Below, piece after piece: positions 15,903 through 24,716 of a stretch of DNA of 48,271 nucleotides (position 1 is the first letter of the stretch; the number at the start of each line of letters is the position of its first letter). The stretch comes from Anaerofilum sp. An201 (GTDB lineage Bacteria; Bacillota; Clostridia; Oscillospirales; Ruminococcaceae), in the NCBI RefSeq assembly GCF_002160015.1, contig NZ_NFJT01000023.1, positions 1 through 48,271 of the forward strand, read 5' to 3'. The translations under genes and the position numbers were made by a program. Below the pieces are notes generated by a model, which was not told where the DNA came from, searched no databases, and saw only the letters and a program-made list of their open reading frames with translations.

Positions 15903-17882
15903 TCACCGCTGGCTGCGGCTGCGCTCCCGGTTTTCGTTTTTGCGGTATTCCTCGATGGCGGCCAGGATCATCTGGCGCGCCTGGGCGACCGTGGTATTTT
16001 TCAGCTGGGCGCCGGCCATCGTGAGGTGGCCGCCGCCGCCCAGCTTCTCCAGAATCACCTGCACGTTCACCTCGCCCAGGCTGCGGGCGGAGATGTTCAC
16101 CTGCCCGTTCATCTCCACCGCCACCACACTGGCCTGTACCCCGTCGATGGTGAGCAGGTCGTTCGCCGCCTGCGGCACCACCACCGCCATCTCGGACGGC
16201 AGACCGCTGGTGACGACCACCGCGCAGCCGTGGTACAGCTTTGCCTCGGTGACCAGGCGGCTCTTCCATTCGTAGGCGGCAAAGCTGGAGGAAAACAGCT
16301 TTTTCACCTTCTGGGTCTGCGCGCCCATCCGCCGCAGATAGGCGGCGGCCTCAAAGGTGCGCACGCCGGTGTGCAGCGCAAAGGTGCGGGTATCCAGGGT
16401 GATGCCGGCCAGCAGCGCCTGCGCTTCCAGAGGGGTGAGACGGTCGCGGTCGTCGCCGTCCACATACTGCAGCAGCTCGCTGACCAGCTCGCAGGTGGAG
16501 CTGGCGTAGGGCTCGTGATAGCTGATGACCGCATTTTCAATGTACCCCACGCACTTGCGGTGGTGGTCGATGAGGACGACGTTTTTGCAGGCCTGGTAGA
16601 CCTCCCGGCTCTCCAGCAGGTACGGCAGATGGGTGTCCACGATCACCAGCAGCGTCTTTGGCGTGATCGAGTCCAGCACCTCTTCCGGCAGCATGAAATC
16701 ATCGCCGTAGCCGGCGTCGATCATCTCGTCCACCAGGTTTTCGGCCAGGCTCTCCTTCTTCTTGATGACGATGGCGGCCGGCTTTTTGCAGATGCGGCAG
16801 ATGCGCAGCACGCCGATGGCGGCGCCCACCGCGTCCAGATCCGAAGCGCGGTGGCCCATGATGAGCACGCTGTCGCTCTGGTGGATGAGGTCGGTGAGAG
16901 CGGCGGCCACGATGCGGCTTTTCACCTTGCTGCGCTTTTCCACGCTCTGGGACACGCCGCCGTAGAAGGCAAAGCCGTCCGCCGTGCGCACAGCGGCCTG
17001 GTCGCCGCCGCGGCCCAGCGCCATGTCCAGCGCCTGCGCGGCCATTTTCTGGCATTCCACCAATGTTTTTCCACCGCGCCCCACGCCGATGGAGAGGGTG
17101 ACGGCGGCGTGCTCCCCGCCGATCTGGCGCGCCTTATCCAGCAGATCGAAGCGCGCGGCCACCATGTCCTTGATGTGCCGCTCCTCCACCACCGCGATAT
17201 AGCGGCTGGTGGACACGCGGGCCAGGAAGCCGGTGGTGCGGCCGATGTAGCTCTCCAGCAAGCGGTTGACCTCGCCCACGATCCGCGCGCGCTCGGATTC
17301 CCGCAGCTCGCGCAGGATCTCGTCGTAGGTGTCCAGCTCGATGATCATGTAGGCCGGGCGGCTGGCTGTGTACTCCGCCGCCTGGCGCTTGAGTTCGGTG
17401 TTCTCGATCAGGTAGGCCACGAACAGCTTGCCGTCGGCCTCTCCGGGACTGCCGTAGACGGTATAGCGCACGCCTTCCCGCTCGACGTCCTGCCCGGTTG
17501 GCCCGGCGCATTTCTGCAGCTCCAGGCCCGGGAACAGACGCCCCACCGACAGCAGGCACTGGTCCTCCCCGTGCAGCACCTGCTGCCGGAAGGTATCGTT
17601 GTACCAGATCATGCTCTTGCCGGACAGGATCATCACCGGGACCGGCAGGCTCATCAGGCTGTACTGCGCGGTGTGCTCGTTGTTGCCGCCGCGCAGCACG
17701 CTGGCGATCACCCGGCGGACCTGGCGCAGATTGAACCAGATCCCCAGCGCCAGCAGGAGCAGCAGCAGCGCCACCGGCACCAGAAGGATGGGCATGACGG
17801 CTGCCAGTGCCACGCCCAGCAGCAAACACACGGTGGCAAGCACCACCAGCAGCACGTCCACGCCCTGCATCGCTTTTTTCAT
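15903..17882 (-). CDS. gdpP: Cyclic di-AMP phosphodiesterase GdpP
   Basis: Membrane-anchored enzyme, 659 residues, that hydrolyses the second messenger c-di-AMP, which controls potassium and wall homeostasis. Two hydrophobic helices lie within about 8-48, then a PAS-like domain (about 75-165), a degenerate GGDEF domain (about 170-305) without the GGDEF signature, and the DHH/DHHA1 catalytic module with [12 protein letters not shown] (342-353), DTH (416-418), DHH (439-441) and the C-terminal [13 protein letters not shown]. The usual Pro in the first DHH motif is Ser here (HRASDLD). It sits 31 nt after the RNase J gene and 25 nt before rplI. Confidence 0.95.
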   Translation of the reverse strand: MKKAMQGVDVLLVVLATVCLLLGVALAAVMPILLVPVALLLLLLALGIWFNLRQVRRVIASVLRGGNNEHTAQYSLMSLPVPVMILSGKSMIWYNDTFRQQVLHGEDQCLLSVGRLFPGLELQKCAGPTGQDVEREGVRYTVYGSPGEADGKLFVAYLIENTELKRQAAEYTASRPAYMIIELDTYDEILRELRESERARIVGEVNRLLESYIGRTTGFLARVSTSRYIAVVEERHIKDMVAARFDLLDKARQIGGEHAAVTLSIGVGRGGKTLVECQKMAAQALDMALGRGGDQAAVRTADGFAFYGGVSQSVEKRSKVKSRIVAAALTDLIHQSDSVLIMGHRASDLDAVGAAIGVLRICRICKKPAAIVIKKKESLAENLVDEMIDAGYGDDFMLPEEVLDSITPKTLLVIVDTHLPYLLESREVYQACKNVVLIDHHRKCVGYIENAVISYHEPYASSTCELVSELLQYVDGDDRDRLTPLEAQALLAGITLDTRTFALHTGVRTFEAAAYLRRMGAQTQKVKKLFSSSFAAYEWKSRLVTEAKLYHGCAVVVTSGLPSEMAVVVPQAANDLLTIDGVQASVVAVEMNGQVNISARSLGEVNVQVILEKLGGGGHLTMAGAQLKNTTVAQARQMILAAIEEYRKNENRERSRSQR

Positions 17883-17913
17883 GCCACACGCCCCTTTCGC
17901 GGTGTTATGCCGG

Positions 17914-19788
17914 TCATACTTCCATCAGGATGGGAAGGATCATGGGGCTGCGGCGGGTGCGGCGGTACATGAAGGCCGACGCGGCCTCCCGCACGCGGGT
18001 CTTGACGCTGTTCCAGTCGCGCACATGCTCGGCGCGGCACTTCTCCAGCACCTGGCGCACCTGGTCGCAGGCGTCGTCGATCAGCTTTTCCGACTCCCGC
18101 ACATACACGAAGCCGCGGGACACGATGTCCGGCCCGGCCAGGATCTCGCCGGTGCGCGCGTTGACGGTGGCCACGATGATGACCAGGCCGTCCTGCGACA
18201 GATGGCGGCGGTCCCGCAGGACCACGTTGCCCACGTCGCCCACGCCCAGGCCGTCCACCATCACGCTGCCCGCCGGGACCGGCTCGCCCACGCGGATGCC
18301 GTCCTGCGACAGGGTGATGGAATCGCCGATCTCGGCGATGAGGATGCGGTCGGACGGGATGCCCAGGCTGGCTGCCGTCATGGCGTGCTTTTTCAGGTGC
18401 TTGTACTCGCCGTGGACCGGCAGGAAGAATTTGGGATCGGCCAGCTTCAGGATCAGCTTCTGCTCCTCCTGGCAGGCGTGGCCCGACACGTGCACGTCGT
18501 ACATCGACTCGTAGATCACCTCGGCGCCCAGCTTGAGCAGGCCGTTCACCACCTTGGTGACCATCTTCTCGTTGCCGGGGATGGGGGTGGCGCTGATGAT
18601 GATGAAGTCGCCGTCGCCCACCCGCACGTTGCGGTGGCTGGCGCTGCTCATGCGGGACAGCGCCGACAGCGGCTCGCCCTGGCTGCCGGTGGTGATGAGG
18701 ACGATCTGCTCGGGCGGGAATTTGTTGATCTGCTCGATGTCGATCAGCACACCCTCCGGCGCGTGCAGATAGCCCAGCTCCAGCGCCATCGCGGTGTTGT
18801 TCACCATGCTCCGGCCGGACACCGCCACCTTGCGGCCGTGCTCGACGGCCATGTCGATGATCTGCTGGATGCGGTAGATGTTGGAGGCAAAGGTGGCGAT
18901 GATGATGCGCTTTTTGCCCGCGCGGACAAACAGGTTCTCGAAGCTCTGGCCCACCTTGCGCTCGCTGGCGGTGAAACCGGGGCGCTCGGCGTTGGTGGAG
19001 TCGCTGAGCAGCGCCAGAACGCCCTTTTTGCCGTATTCCGCGATGGTGGCGAGGTCGGTGGTGGCGCCCGAGATGGGGGTGTAGTCGATCTTGAAGTCGC
19101 CGGTCTGGATGATGACGCCGGCCGGGCACTCGATGGCATAGCCCACCGCGTCGGGGATGGAGTGGTTCACCGAGATCGGCTCGATGGTAAAGCAGCCCAG
19201 GCTGAACTTCTGGCGGGGCTGCACCTCCACCATTCTGGTGCTGCCGCGCAGGCCGTGCTCCTCCAGCTTGTTGCCCAGCAGGCCCAGGGTCAGGCGGGTG
19301 GCGTAGATGGGGATGTTGATCTGCTTCAGCAGGTACGGGATGGCGCCGATGTGGTCCTCGTGGCCGTGGGTGATGATGAGGCCGCGGATGCGGTCTTTGT
19401 TCTGCACCAGGAAGGTGAAATCGGGGATGACCAGGTCCACGCCGAACATGTCGCTGTCCGGGAAAACCAAGCCGCAGTCCACCACGATCATATCCTCGCC
19501 GCACTCGTAGACGGTGAGGTTCTTGCCCACTTCGCCCAGGCCGCCCAGCGGGTAGATGGTGACCGGCACGGCGCCGGGTTTGCGGCGCTGCGGGGCGCGG
19601 CGGGGCCTCTGCTGGCCCTGCGGCCGCGGTTTGCGGGGCTGGCGGGCCGGCGCTTCGGGCGCGGCCGAGGCGGTCTTATTGGCGGCGCTCTTTTCCGCCG
19701 GGCGGTTCTGGGGACGGCGTGCGCGCGGGGCGCGGGGCTTTCGGGGGGCGTCTGCCGCCGGGGCGGCATGGGTGTTGTTTTCGCTCAT
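17914..19788 (-). CDS. rnjA: Ribonuclease J with a basic N-terminal extension
   Basis: Metallo-beta-lactamase/beta-CASP nuclease, 624 residues, with 5'-3' exo- and endonuclease activity in mRNA turnover. The metal motif HGHEDH is at 141-146, and VPVTIYPLGGLGEVGKN (74-90) marks the start of the conserved fold. Beta-CASP motifs (SDSTNAERPGF, GSQGEP, HVSGHA) and the C-terminal domain are present. The first 73 residues are low-complexity, rich in Ala, Pro, Arg and Lys, and are not found in Bacillus RNase J. Two ATG codons lie 6 nt apart; GGAGG is 7 nt from the second (19788), which I chose. A promoter about 310 nt upstream gives a long leader. Confidence 0.94.
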   Translation of the reverse strand: MSENNTHAAPAADAPRKPRAPRARRPQNRPAEKSAANKTASAAPEAPARQPRKPRPQGQQRPRRAPQRRKPGAVPVTIYPLGGLGEVGKNLTVYECGEDMIVVDCGLVFPDSDMFGVDLVIPDFTFLVQNKDRIRGLIITHGHEDHIGAIPYLLKQINIPIYATRLTLGLLGNKLEEHGLRGSTRMVEVQPRQKFSLGCFTIEPISVNHSIPDAVGYAIECPAGVIIQTGDFKIDYTPISGATTDLATIAEYGKKGVLALLSDSTNAERPGFTASERKVGQSFENLFVRAGKKRIIIATFASNIYRIQQIIDMAVEHGRKVAVSGRSMVNNTAMALELGYLHAPEGVLIDIEQINKFPPEQIVLITTGSQGEPLSALSRMSSASHRNVRVGDGDFIIISATPIPGNEKMVTKVVNGLLKLGAEVIYESMYDVHVSGHACQEEQKLILKLADPKFFLPVHGEYKHLKKHAMTAASLGIPSDRILIAEIGDSITLSQDGIRVGEPVPAGSVMVDGLGVGDVGNVVLRDRRHLSQDGLVIIVATVNARTGEILAGPDIVSRGFVYVRESEKLIDDACDQVRQVLEKCRAEHVRDWNSVKTRVREAASAFMYRRTRRSPMILPILMEV

Positions 19789-20107
19789 ACTCATTCCTCC
19801 ATTGGGGCGGAGAACACGGCGGCAACGCCGCGCAGAAAGCCGCGCGTTTCCGTCTCTCCGCAGATACTGGTAAAGATAAACATGTAAAAAGGGACAGCAA
19901 ACCTGTACGACACGGCACTCCCGCCGCGCGTTGTTCCGTTGTGATCCGGGCGGCTTTGCCTGCCGCCTGCTGTTTGGTGACTGCCCCGCCGCTGTTTTGG
20001 CCCGGCCTGCCCTTGCGGCTCCCGCGCCGAGGAGCCGGACGCCGGCGCGGCGGCGTTCCCGCTGCGAGATACCTGCATCGGCAAATCGCACAACATATTT
20101 ATTATAA
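19789..20107 (-). other. Long leader of the RNase J gene
   Basis: From the predicted start of transcription (about 20101) to the RNase J ATG lies about 310 nt. It contains GC-rich inverted repeats, including an imperfect one from 19808 to 19860 (CGGAGA...TCTCCG, with inner CGG/CCG) directly upstream of the Shine-Dalgarno. An open frame of 101 codons runs from ATG 20096, almost at the transcript 5' end, to a stop at 19791 that abuts the RNase J start. The frame is rich in Ala, Gly and Arg and may be chance; it could also be a leader ORF. Confidence 0.45.
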
Positions 20108-20137
20108 ATTTTACCTCTTGCAGTATGGCTTTGTCAA
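20108..20137 (-). promoter_or_regulatory. RNase J operon promoter
   Basis: A perfect minus-strand TTGACA (20132-20137), 18-nt spacer and TAAAAT (20108-20113). A perfect TATAAT also occurs at 20101-20106 but is too far from the -35. It is the only good promoter I see for the RNase J-to-dnaB run. Confidence 0.75.
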
Positions 20138-20155
20138 TAGCGGCCCATACACCCC

Positions 20156-20184
20156 TTGCCGCCCGGCCGCTTTGCCGCTATACT
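20156..20184 (+). promoter_or_regulatory. rnhA promoter
   Basis: TTGCCG (20156-20161), 17-nt spacer and TATACT (20179-20184), about 45 nt upstream of the rnhA Shine-Dalgarno. It is back-to-back with the RNase J promoter, with 18 nt between the -35 boxes. Confidence 0.55.
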
Positions 20185-20247
20185 TATACGAAGAGCGCAC
20201 AGCCGCGCGATGCACGCCGGCGCCGCGCAGAAAAGGAGCGTTTTATC

Positions 20248-20697
20248 ATGAAAACCATACAGCTGTTCACCGACGGCGCGTGCAGCGGCAACCCCGGCCC
20301 CGGCGGATGGGGCGCCGTGCTGCGCTGGAAGGATGTGGAAAAAGAGCTGAGCGGCGGCGAGGCGAACACCACCAACAACCGCATGGAGCTGATGGCGGTG
20401 ATCGCGGGGCTTTCGGCCCTGAAGGAGCCCTGCGAGGTGTACCTGACCAGCGATTCCAAATATGTGATCGACGGGCTGTCCAAGGGATGGGCCAAGGGAT
20501 GGCGCGCGCGCGGATGGAAAAAATCCGACGGCAAACCGGCCCTGAACCCCGAACTGTGGGCCCGGCTGCTGGAGCTGTGCGAGAAGCACATCCTGCACTA
20601 CAACTGGATCAAAGGGCACGCCGGGCACCCCGAAAACGAGCGCTGCGACCGGCTGGCGGTGGAGCAGAGCAAAAAATATGGCGGCAGACAGGCTTGA
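20248..20697 (+). CDS. rnhA: Ribonuclease HI
   Basis: Enzyme of 149 residues that cuts the RNA strand of RNA-DNA hybrids. The catalytic set Asp9 ([12 protein letters not shown]), Glu47 (NNRMELMA), Asp69 (LTSDSKYV) and Asp134 (NERCDRLA) is complete, with His124 in the flexible loop, and the basic handle helix ([14 protein letters not shown]) seen in E. coli RNase HI is present. The ATG at 20248 has AAAGGAG 9 nt upstream; 41 in-frame codons further upstream are not conserved. It is divergent from RNase J. A second RNase H gene, rnhB, is at 37091. Confidence 0.96.
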   Translation: MKTIQLFTDGACSGNPGPGGWGAVLRWKDVEKELSGGEANTTNNRMELMAVIAGLSALKEPCEVYLTSDSKYVIDGLSKGWAKGWRARGWKKSDGKPALNPELWARLLELCEKHILHYNWIKGHAGHPENERCDRLAVEQSKKYGGRQA

Positions 20698-20727
20698 ACA
20701 CTTGCAAACTGCACCAAAATAGTATAT

Positions 20728-20733
20728 TATAAT
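20728..20733 (+). promoter_or_regulatory. Possible -10 box for iscS-iscU-mnmA
   Basis: A perfect TATAAT in an AT-rich patch between rnhA and iscS. The nearest -35-like sequence, TTGCAA at 20702, gives a 20-nt spacer, which is too long, so an activator may be needed. A small CGGGG/CCCCG hairpin (20738-20750) follows at the predicted transcript start. Confidence 0.45.
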
Positions 20734-20806
20734 GCAGCGGGGGTTCCCCGCCATCATTTGCCGGACGGCCTTTCACCAACCGGCACGATAAGGTAAGGTG
20801 AATGTT

Positions 20807-21982
20807 TTGAGTGAACTGATTTATCTGGACAACGCCGCCACCACCCCGGTGAGCGACGAAGTGTTTGATGCCATGCTGCCCTGGCTGCGGGACCACTACG
20901 GCAATCCCAGCAGTCACTACAGCATCGGCTACGACAGCAAACAGGCCATCGACACCGCGCGTGCACAGGTGGCCGCCGCGCTGCACTGCCTGCCGGCCGA
21001 GGTGTATTTCACCGGCTGCGGCACCGAGAGCGACAACTGGGCCATCAAGGGCGCTGCCCTGCGGATGGCCGATAAGGGCAAAAAGCATCTGATCACCAGC
21101 GCGTTCGAGCACCACGCCGTGCTGCACACCATGAAGGCGCTGGAAAAGCTGGGCTTTGAGGTAACCTGCCTGCCGGTGAGCCGGGCGGGCCTGGTGGACC
21201 CGGCCGATGTGGAGGCCGCCATCCGCCCCGACACCGCGCTGGTGTCGATCATGGCCGCCAACAACGAGATCGGCACCATCCAGCCCATCGCCGAGATCGG
21301 CGCCATCTGCCGCAAAAAGGGCGTGTGGCTGCACACCGACGCCGTGCAGGCGGCGGGCAATATCCCGCTGGACGTGCAGGCGATGCAGGTGGATATGCTG
21401 AGCCTGTCCGCCCACAAGTTCAACGGCCCCAAGGGCTGCGGTGCGCTGTATATCCGCCGCGGCGTGCTGCCGGTGAACTTCATGGAGGGCGGCGGACAGG
21501 AGAACCGCCGCCGCGCCGGCACCGAGAACATCGCCGGCATCGTGGGGCTGGGCCGCGCGCTGGAGATCGCCGTGCGCGACATGGACAAGCGCGCCGCCCA
21601 CGAAAAACAGCTGCGCGACTATGTGGTGGAGCGGGTGCTGCGCAACATCCCCGGCACCCACCTGAACGGCGACGCCGAAAAGCGCCTGCCCGGCAACGCC
21701 AACATCAGCTTCCCCGGCCTGGAGGGAGAGACCATCCTGCTGGACCTGGATATGCACGGCATCTGCGCCTCCACCGGCTCGGCCTGCAACAGCGACAGCC
21801 TGGACCCCAGCCACGTGCTGCTGTCCATCGGTCTGGCGCACGAGGAAGCCCACGGCACCATGCGGTTCAGCTTTGGCCCGCAGAACACGATGGAGGAGGC
21901 CGAGCGGCTGTGCGACGTGCTGGAGGAGGTCATCCCCCGCCGCCGCGCCATGTCCCCCGTGTGGAACACATTGAAGAAATAA
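20807..21982 (+). CDS. iscS: Cysteine desulfurase (IscS/NifS)
   Basis: PLP enzyme, 391 residues, that takes sulphur from cysteine and passes it as persulfide to IscU and, here probably, MnmA. Visible motifs: IYLDNAATTP at the N-terminus, the PLP lysine in SLSAHKFNGPKG, and the active-site Cys loop STGSACNSDSLDPSHVL. The start is uncertain: GTG at 20798 is too close to the AAGG Shine-Dalgarno, while TTG at 20807 has an 8-nt spacer, so I chose TTG. It is followed by iscU after 34 nt, with no Rrf2/IscR regulator gene beside it. Confidence 0.93.
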   Translation: MSELIYLDNAATTPVSDEVFDAMLPWLRDHYGNPSSHYSIGYDSKQAIDTARAQVAAALHCLPAEVYFTGCGTESDNWAIKGAALRMADKGKKHLITSAFEHHAVLHTMKALEKLGFEVTCLPVSRAGLVDPADVEAAIRPDTALVSIMAANNEIGTIQPIAEIGAICRKKGVWLHTDAVQAAGNIPLDVQAMQVDMLSLSAHKFNGPKGCGALYIRRGVLPVNFMEGGGQENRRRAGTENIAGIVGLGRALEIAVRDMDKRAAHEKQLRDYVVERVLRNIPGTHLNGDAEKRLPGNANISFPGLEGETILLDLDMHGICASTGSACNSDSLDPSHVLLSIGLAHEEAHGTMRFSFGPQNTMEEAERLCDVLEEVIPRRRAMSPVWNTLKK

Positions 21983-22016
21983 CCGGCATTCGGACGATAG
22001 AAGGAGAACAAAAACT

Positions 22017-22466
22017 ATGGGAATGTACAGTGCGAAAGTGATGGATCATTTTGCCAACCCCCGCAATGTGGGCGAGCTGCCCGACGCGAACGGCGTGGGC
22101 GAAGTGGGCAACGCCAAGTGCGGCGACATCATGCGGATGTATCTGAAGATCGAAGGCAACACCATCGTGGACGTGAAGTTCATGACCTTCGGCTGCGGCG
22201 CGGCCATCGCGACCAGCAGCATGGCCACCGAGCTGATCAAGGGCAAGACCATCGACGAGGCCCTGCAGCTGACCAACAAGGCCGTGATCGAGGCGCTGGA
22301 CGGCCTGCCCCCCGTGAAGGTGCACTGCTCCGTGCTGGCCGAGCAGGCGGTGAAGGCGGCGCTGGCTGACTACTACACCCGCCAGGGCATCGACCCCGAG
22401 CCCATCGTGGGCAAGCTGGCAGAGGACTGCCACGGTTGTGAGGAGGGCGGCAGCTGTGGCATCTGA
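22017..22466 (+). CDS. iscU: Fe-S cluster scaffold IscU
   Basis: Scaffold protein, 149 residues, on which [2Fe-2S] clusters are built from iron and IscS-derived sulphur. The three ligand cysteines are Cys35 (AKCGD), Cys60 (TFGCGAA) and Cys104 (VHCSVL). A C-terminal extension carries three more (Cys138, Cys141, Cys147 in CHGCEEGGSC), which E. coli IscU lacks. GAAGGAG precedes the ATG. The codons for this tail also contain the Shine-Dalgarno of mnmA, and the two genes overlap by 11 nt. Confidence 0.95.
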   Translation: MGMYSAKVMDHFANPRNVGELPDANGVGEVGNAKCGDIMRMYLKIEGNTIVDVKFMTFGCGAAIATSSMATELIKGKTIDEALQLTNKAVIEALDGLPPVKVHCSVLAEQAVKAALADYYTRQGIDPEPIVGKLAEDCHGCEEGGSCGI

Positions 22467-23541
22467 CATCATCAGCACCGGCAGCAGCTTTTCCACCTTT
22501 GAGAAGCTGGAGAAGATCCTGGTGGGCCTGAGCGGCGGCGTGGATTCCTCGGTGTGCATCCAGATCCTGAAGGACCAGGGCTTCGACGTATCGGCCGCGG
22601 TGATCCGCTTCTCCCCCGCCCACGACGCGGCGGTGGAGGCTGCCCGCAAGGTGGCCGCCCAGCTGAACGTATTCTGTTACGAGATCGACGCCGCCGAGGC
22701 GTTCGAGCAGGCGGTGGTGCAGCCCTTCTGCGAGAGCTACTGCAAGGGCGAGACCCCCAACCCCTGCGTGGTCTGCAACCCGCTGGTGAAGTTCCGGCTG
22801 CTGGCCGAAAAGGCCGACGAGCTGGGCATCCGCCTGATCGCCACCGGCCACTATGCCCGCGTGGAGGAACAGGACGACGGCAGCTACCGCGTGGCGGTCC
22901 CCGAGAGCGCCGCCCGCGACCAGAGCTATATGCTCTACCGGCTGGACCAGGACATTTTGTCCCGCCTGGTGCTGCCGCTGGGCGAGTTTGAAAAGCAGGA
23001 CATCCGCGACACCGCCCGGGAGCTGGGCCTCGCCAGCGCCGACGCGCCCGACAGCCAGGAGATCTGCTTTATCCCCGAGGGCGGCTATGCCGACTTCATC
23101 CGCGCGCGCGGCCTGGAAAGCCCGGCCGGGCATTTCATCGGTCCCGACGGGCAGGACCTCGGCCCCCACAAGGGGATCGCCCACTACACCATCGGCCAGC
23201 GCAAGGGGCTGAACATCGCGCTGGGGCAGCCGGTGTTCGTGAAGGCCATCCAGCCCGACGGCAACATCCTGCTGGGCTGGGCCGGCGAGGAGTTCTACCG
23301 CGCCGTGACCCTGCGCGACGTTGCCACCCCCACCGGCAAACCGCTGGAGGACGGCGAGTACCTCGCCAAGATCCGCAGCGCGGCCTCCCCCGCCCCCTGT
23401 CTGGCCAAGAACCAGCCGGACGGCAGCGTGGCGCTGGTCTTTCCCACCCCGGTGCGCGCGCCGGCTCCCGGCCAGAGCGCGGTGCTCTACCGCGCCGGCT
23501 GTGTGGAGGGCGGCGGATTCATCGACAGCATCCTGCCCTGA
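22456..23541 (+). CDS. mnmA: tRNA-specific 2-thiouridylase MnmA
   Basis: Enzyme of 361 residues that inserts sulphur at U34 of tRNA Lys, Glu and Gln. The PP-loop SGGVDSS is at 26-32; the catalytic Cys lies in NPCVVCNP, the second in DSQEICFIPEG, and ATGHYAR is present. The start is GTG at 22456, inside iscU, with AGGAGG 9 nt upstream; no conserved sequence lies before it. Placement with iscS and iscU suggests a dedicated sulphur relay, with IscS feeding both. A strong terminator follows. Confidence 0.94.
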   Translation: MASDIISTGSSFSTFEKLEKILVGLSGGVDSSVCIQILKDQGFDVSAAVIRFSPAHDAAVEAARKVAAQLNVFCYEIDAAEAFEQAVVQPFCESYCKGETPNPCVVCNPLVKFRLLAEKADELGIRLIATGHYARVEEQDDGSYRVAVPESAARDQSYMLYRLDQDILSRLVLPLGEFEKQDIRDTARELGLASADAPDSQEICFIPEGGYADFIRARGLESPAGHFIGPDGQDLGPHKGIAHYTIGQRKGLNIALGQPVFVKAIQPDGNILLGWAGEEFYRAVTLRDVATPTGKPLEDGEYLAKIRSAASPAPCLAKNQPDGSVALVFPTPVRAPAPGQSAVLYRAGCVEGGGFIDSILP

Positions 23542-23560
23542 GCAACTGCATACCAGCCAT

Positions 23561-23602
23561 CCCCGCCTTTCCCCTGCCGGGAGAAGGCGGGGAATTTTGT
23601 TT
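23561..23602 (+). terminator. Terminator after mnmA
   Basis: Perfect 9-bp stem CCCCGCCTT/AAGGCGGGG with a 14-nt loop, followed by AATTTTGTTT, 20 nt after the mnmA stop. Ends the iscS-iscU-mnmA transcript. Confidence 0.85.
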
Positions 23603-23620
23603 GGCTGTCCCTGCGGGCAG

Positions 23621-23666
23621 AAAAAGGCCCGGCGCCTCTCCGCTCTGCTGCGGGAAAGCGCCGGGC
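23621..23666 (-). terminator. Terminator after mscS
   Basis: Minus-strand 9-bp stem GCCCGGCGC/GCGCCGGGC followed by CTTTTT, 10 nt after the mscS stop. It is separate from the mnmA terminator, so the two convergent genes each have their own. Confidence 0.85.
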
Positions 23667-23675
23667 TTTGCTGCG

Positions 23676-24515
23676 TTATTCTTTGGCGGCGGGAGCATCG
23701 TCCACCAGATGCACATTCAGGTGCGGATAGGTCATTTCGACGCCTTCCCTGTCGAAGGCCGCCTTCACCGCCTCGTTCAGCGCGAATTTCACCGGCCAGT
23801 AGTCGGCGTTTTTCACCCACACGCGCACCGTGTACTCGATGGAGCTGTCGCCGTAGTTGCTCACCACAACGGCCGGCTCGGGATCGGGCATGATCTCGGG
23901 GATGGCAGACACCGCCTCGAGCACCGCTTTCTTCACGGTCTCCAGCGGCGCGTCGTAGGAGGCTGTGTAGGTCACGTCGATGCGGCGGTCCTCCTCTGCC
24001 GAGTAGTTGATGATGCGGGCGGCGGAGATGTCGCTGTTGGGGATGTAGATGATCTTGTTGTCGGGGGTGGCCACCTTGGTGTAGATCAGGCCGATCTCCT
24101 TCACGGTGCCGCCCACCCCGCCGGCCTCCACATAGTGGTCGGCCACGAAGGGCTTGCTGACCAGGATCATCAGGCCGCCGGCCAGGTTGGACAGCGTATT
24201 CTGCACCGCCAGCGAAACAGCCAGGCCCAACACGCTGAACACGGCGATCAGCGAGCTGATGGGGATGCCCAGACTGTCGGCCACGATCAGGCCGGTGAGG
24301 ATGTAGAGCAGGACATGGCACACCGACAGCGTGAAGTTCAGCAGCGCGCGCTCCACCTTGGCGCGCTCCATCACACGGCGCAGCATCTTCATCAGGATGC
24401 GCACCAGAATCAGGCAGATCAGCAGCACCAGCAGGGCGTTCATCACCTTGCCCAGCGACAGGCTGCCCAGCGAAAAGCCCAGCGTTTTTTCGATCTGCGT
24501 GAGAATATCTTGCAT
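23676..24515 (-). CDS. mscS: Small-conductance mechanosensitive channel (MscS family)
   Basis: Membrane channel, 279 residues, that opens on hypo-osmotic shock. Three hydrophobic helices lie in the first 140 residues; the third is the pore helix, in the Ala/Gly-rich region VLGLAVSLAVQNTLSNLAGG, followed by the beta-domain (VGGTVKEIGLIYTKV, IPNSDI) and a C-terminal vestibule. Size is typical of the minimal MscS type. The ATG at 24515 has GAGGG 9 nt upstream; an in-frame extension of 39 codons crosses the promoter and is rejected. Confidence 0.93.
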   Translation of the reverse strand: MQDILTQIEKTLGFSLGSLSLGKVMNALLVLLICLILVRILMKMLRRVMERAKVERALLNFTLSVCHVLLYILTGLIVADSLGIPISSLIAVFSVLGLAVSLAVQNTLSNLAGGLMILVSKPFVADHYVEAGGVGGTVKEIGLIYTKVATPDNKIIYIPNSDISAARIINYSAEEDRRIDVTYTASYDAPLETVKKAVLEAVSAIPEIMPDPEPAVVVSNYGDSSIEYTVRVWVKNADYWPVKFALNEAVKAAFDREGVEMTYPHLNVHLVDDAPAAKE

Positions 24516-24559
24516 AACGTCTTTCCCTCGCTTTCCTATTTGTTCGAAAATATGTACCA

Positions 24560-24589
24560 ATTTTACCACATCGGCTCCCCCTCCGGCAA
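24560..24589 (-). promoter_or_regulatory. mscS promoter
   Basis: Minus-strand TTGCCG (24584-24589), 18-nt spacer and TAAAAT (24560-24565), about 25 nt before the Shine-Dalgarno of mscS. Confidence 0.6.
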
Positions 24590-24668
24590 CAAAAAAGCGC
24601 ATATTCCGGCGATTTTGCCCAAACTTTGACAAAATTCACACCCCGTACAGGAATTTTTGAGCTTTGTG

Positions 24669-24677
24669 TGCTACAAT
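24669..24677 (+). promoter_or_regulatory. Extended -10 promoter of the amidase gene
   Basis: TGC-TACAAT is an extended -10 element about 25 nt upstream of the AAGGGG Shine-Dalgarno. A perfect TTGACA exists at 24626-24631 but is too far away to act with it. Confidence 0.5.
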
Positions 24678-24716
24678 AGCATACGACACAAGTTTTATTG
24701 CAAAGGGGTCCTCTGT

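Noticed and set aside
17599-19887. A plus-strand open frame of 762 codons opposite the RNase J gene
   Set aside because: It mirrors the RNase J coding frame, has biased composition and no recognisable motif.
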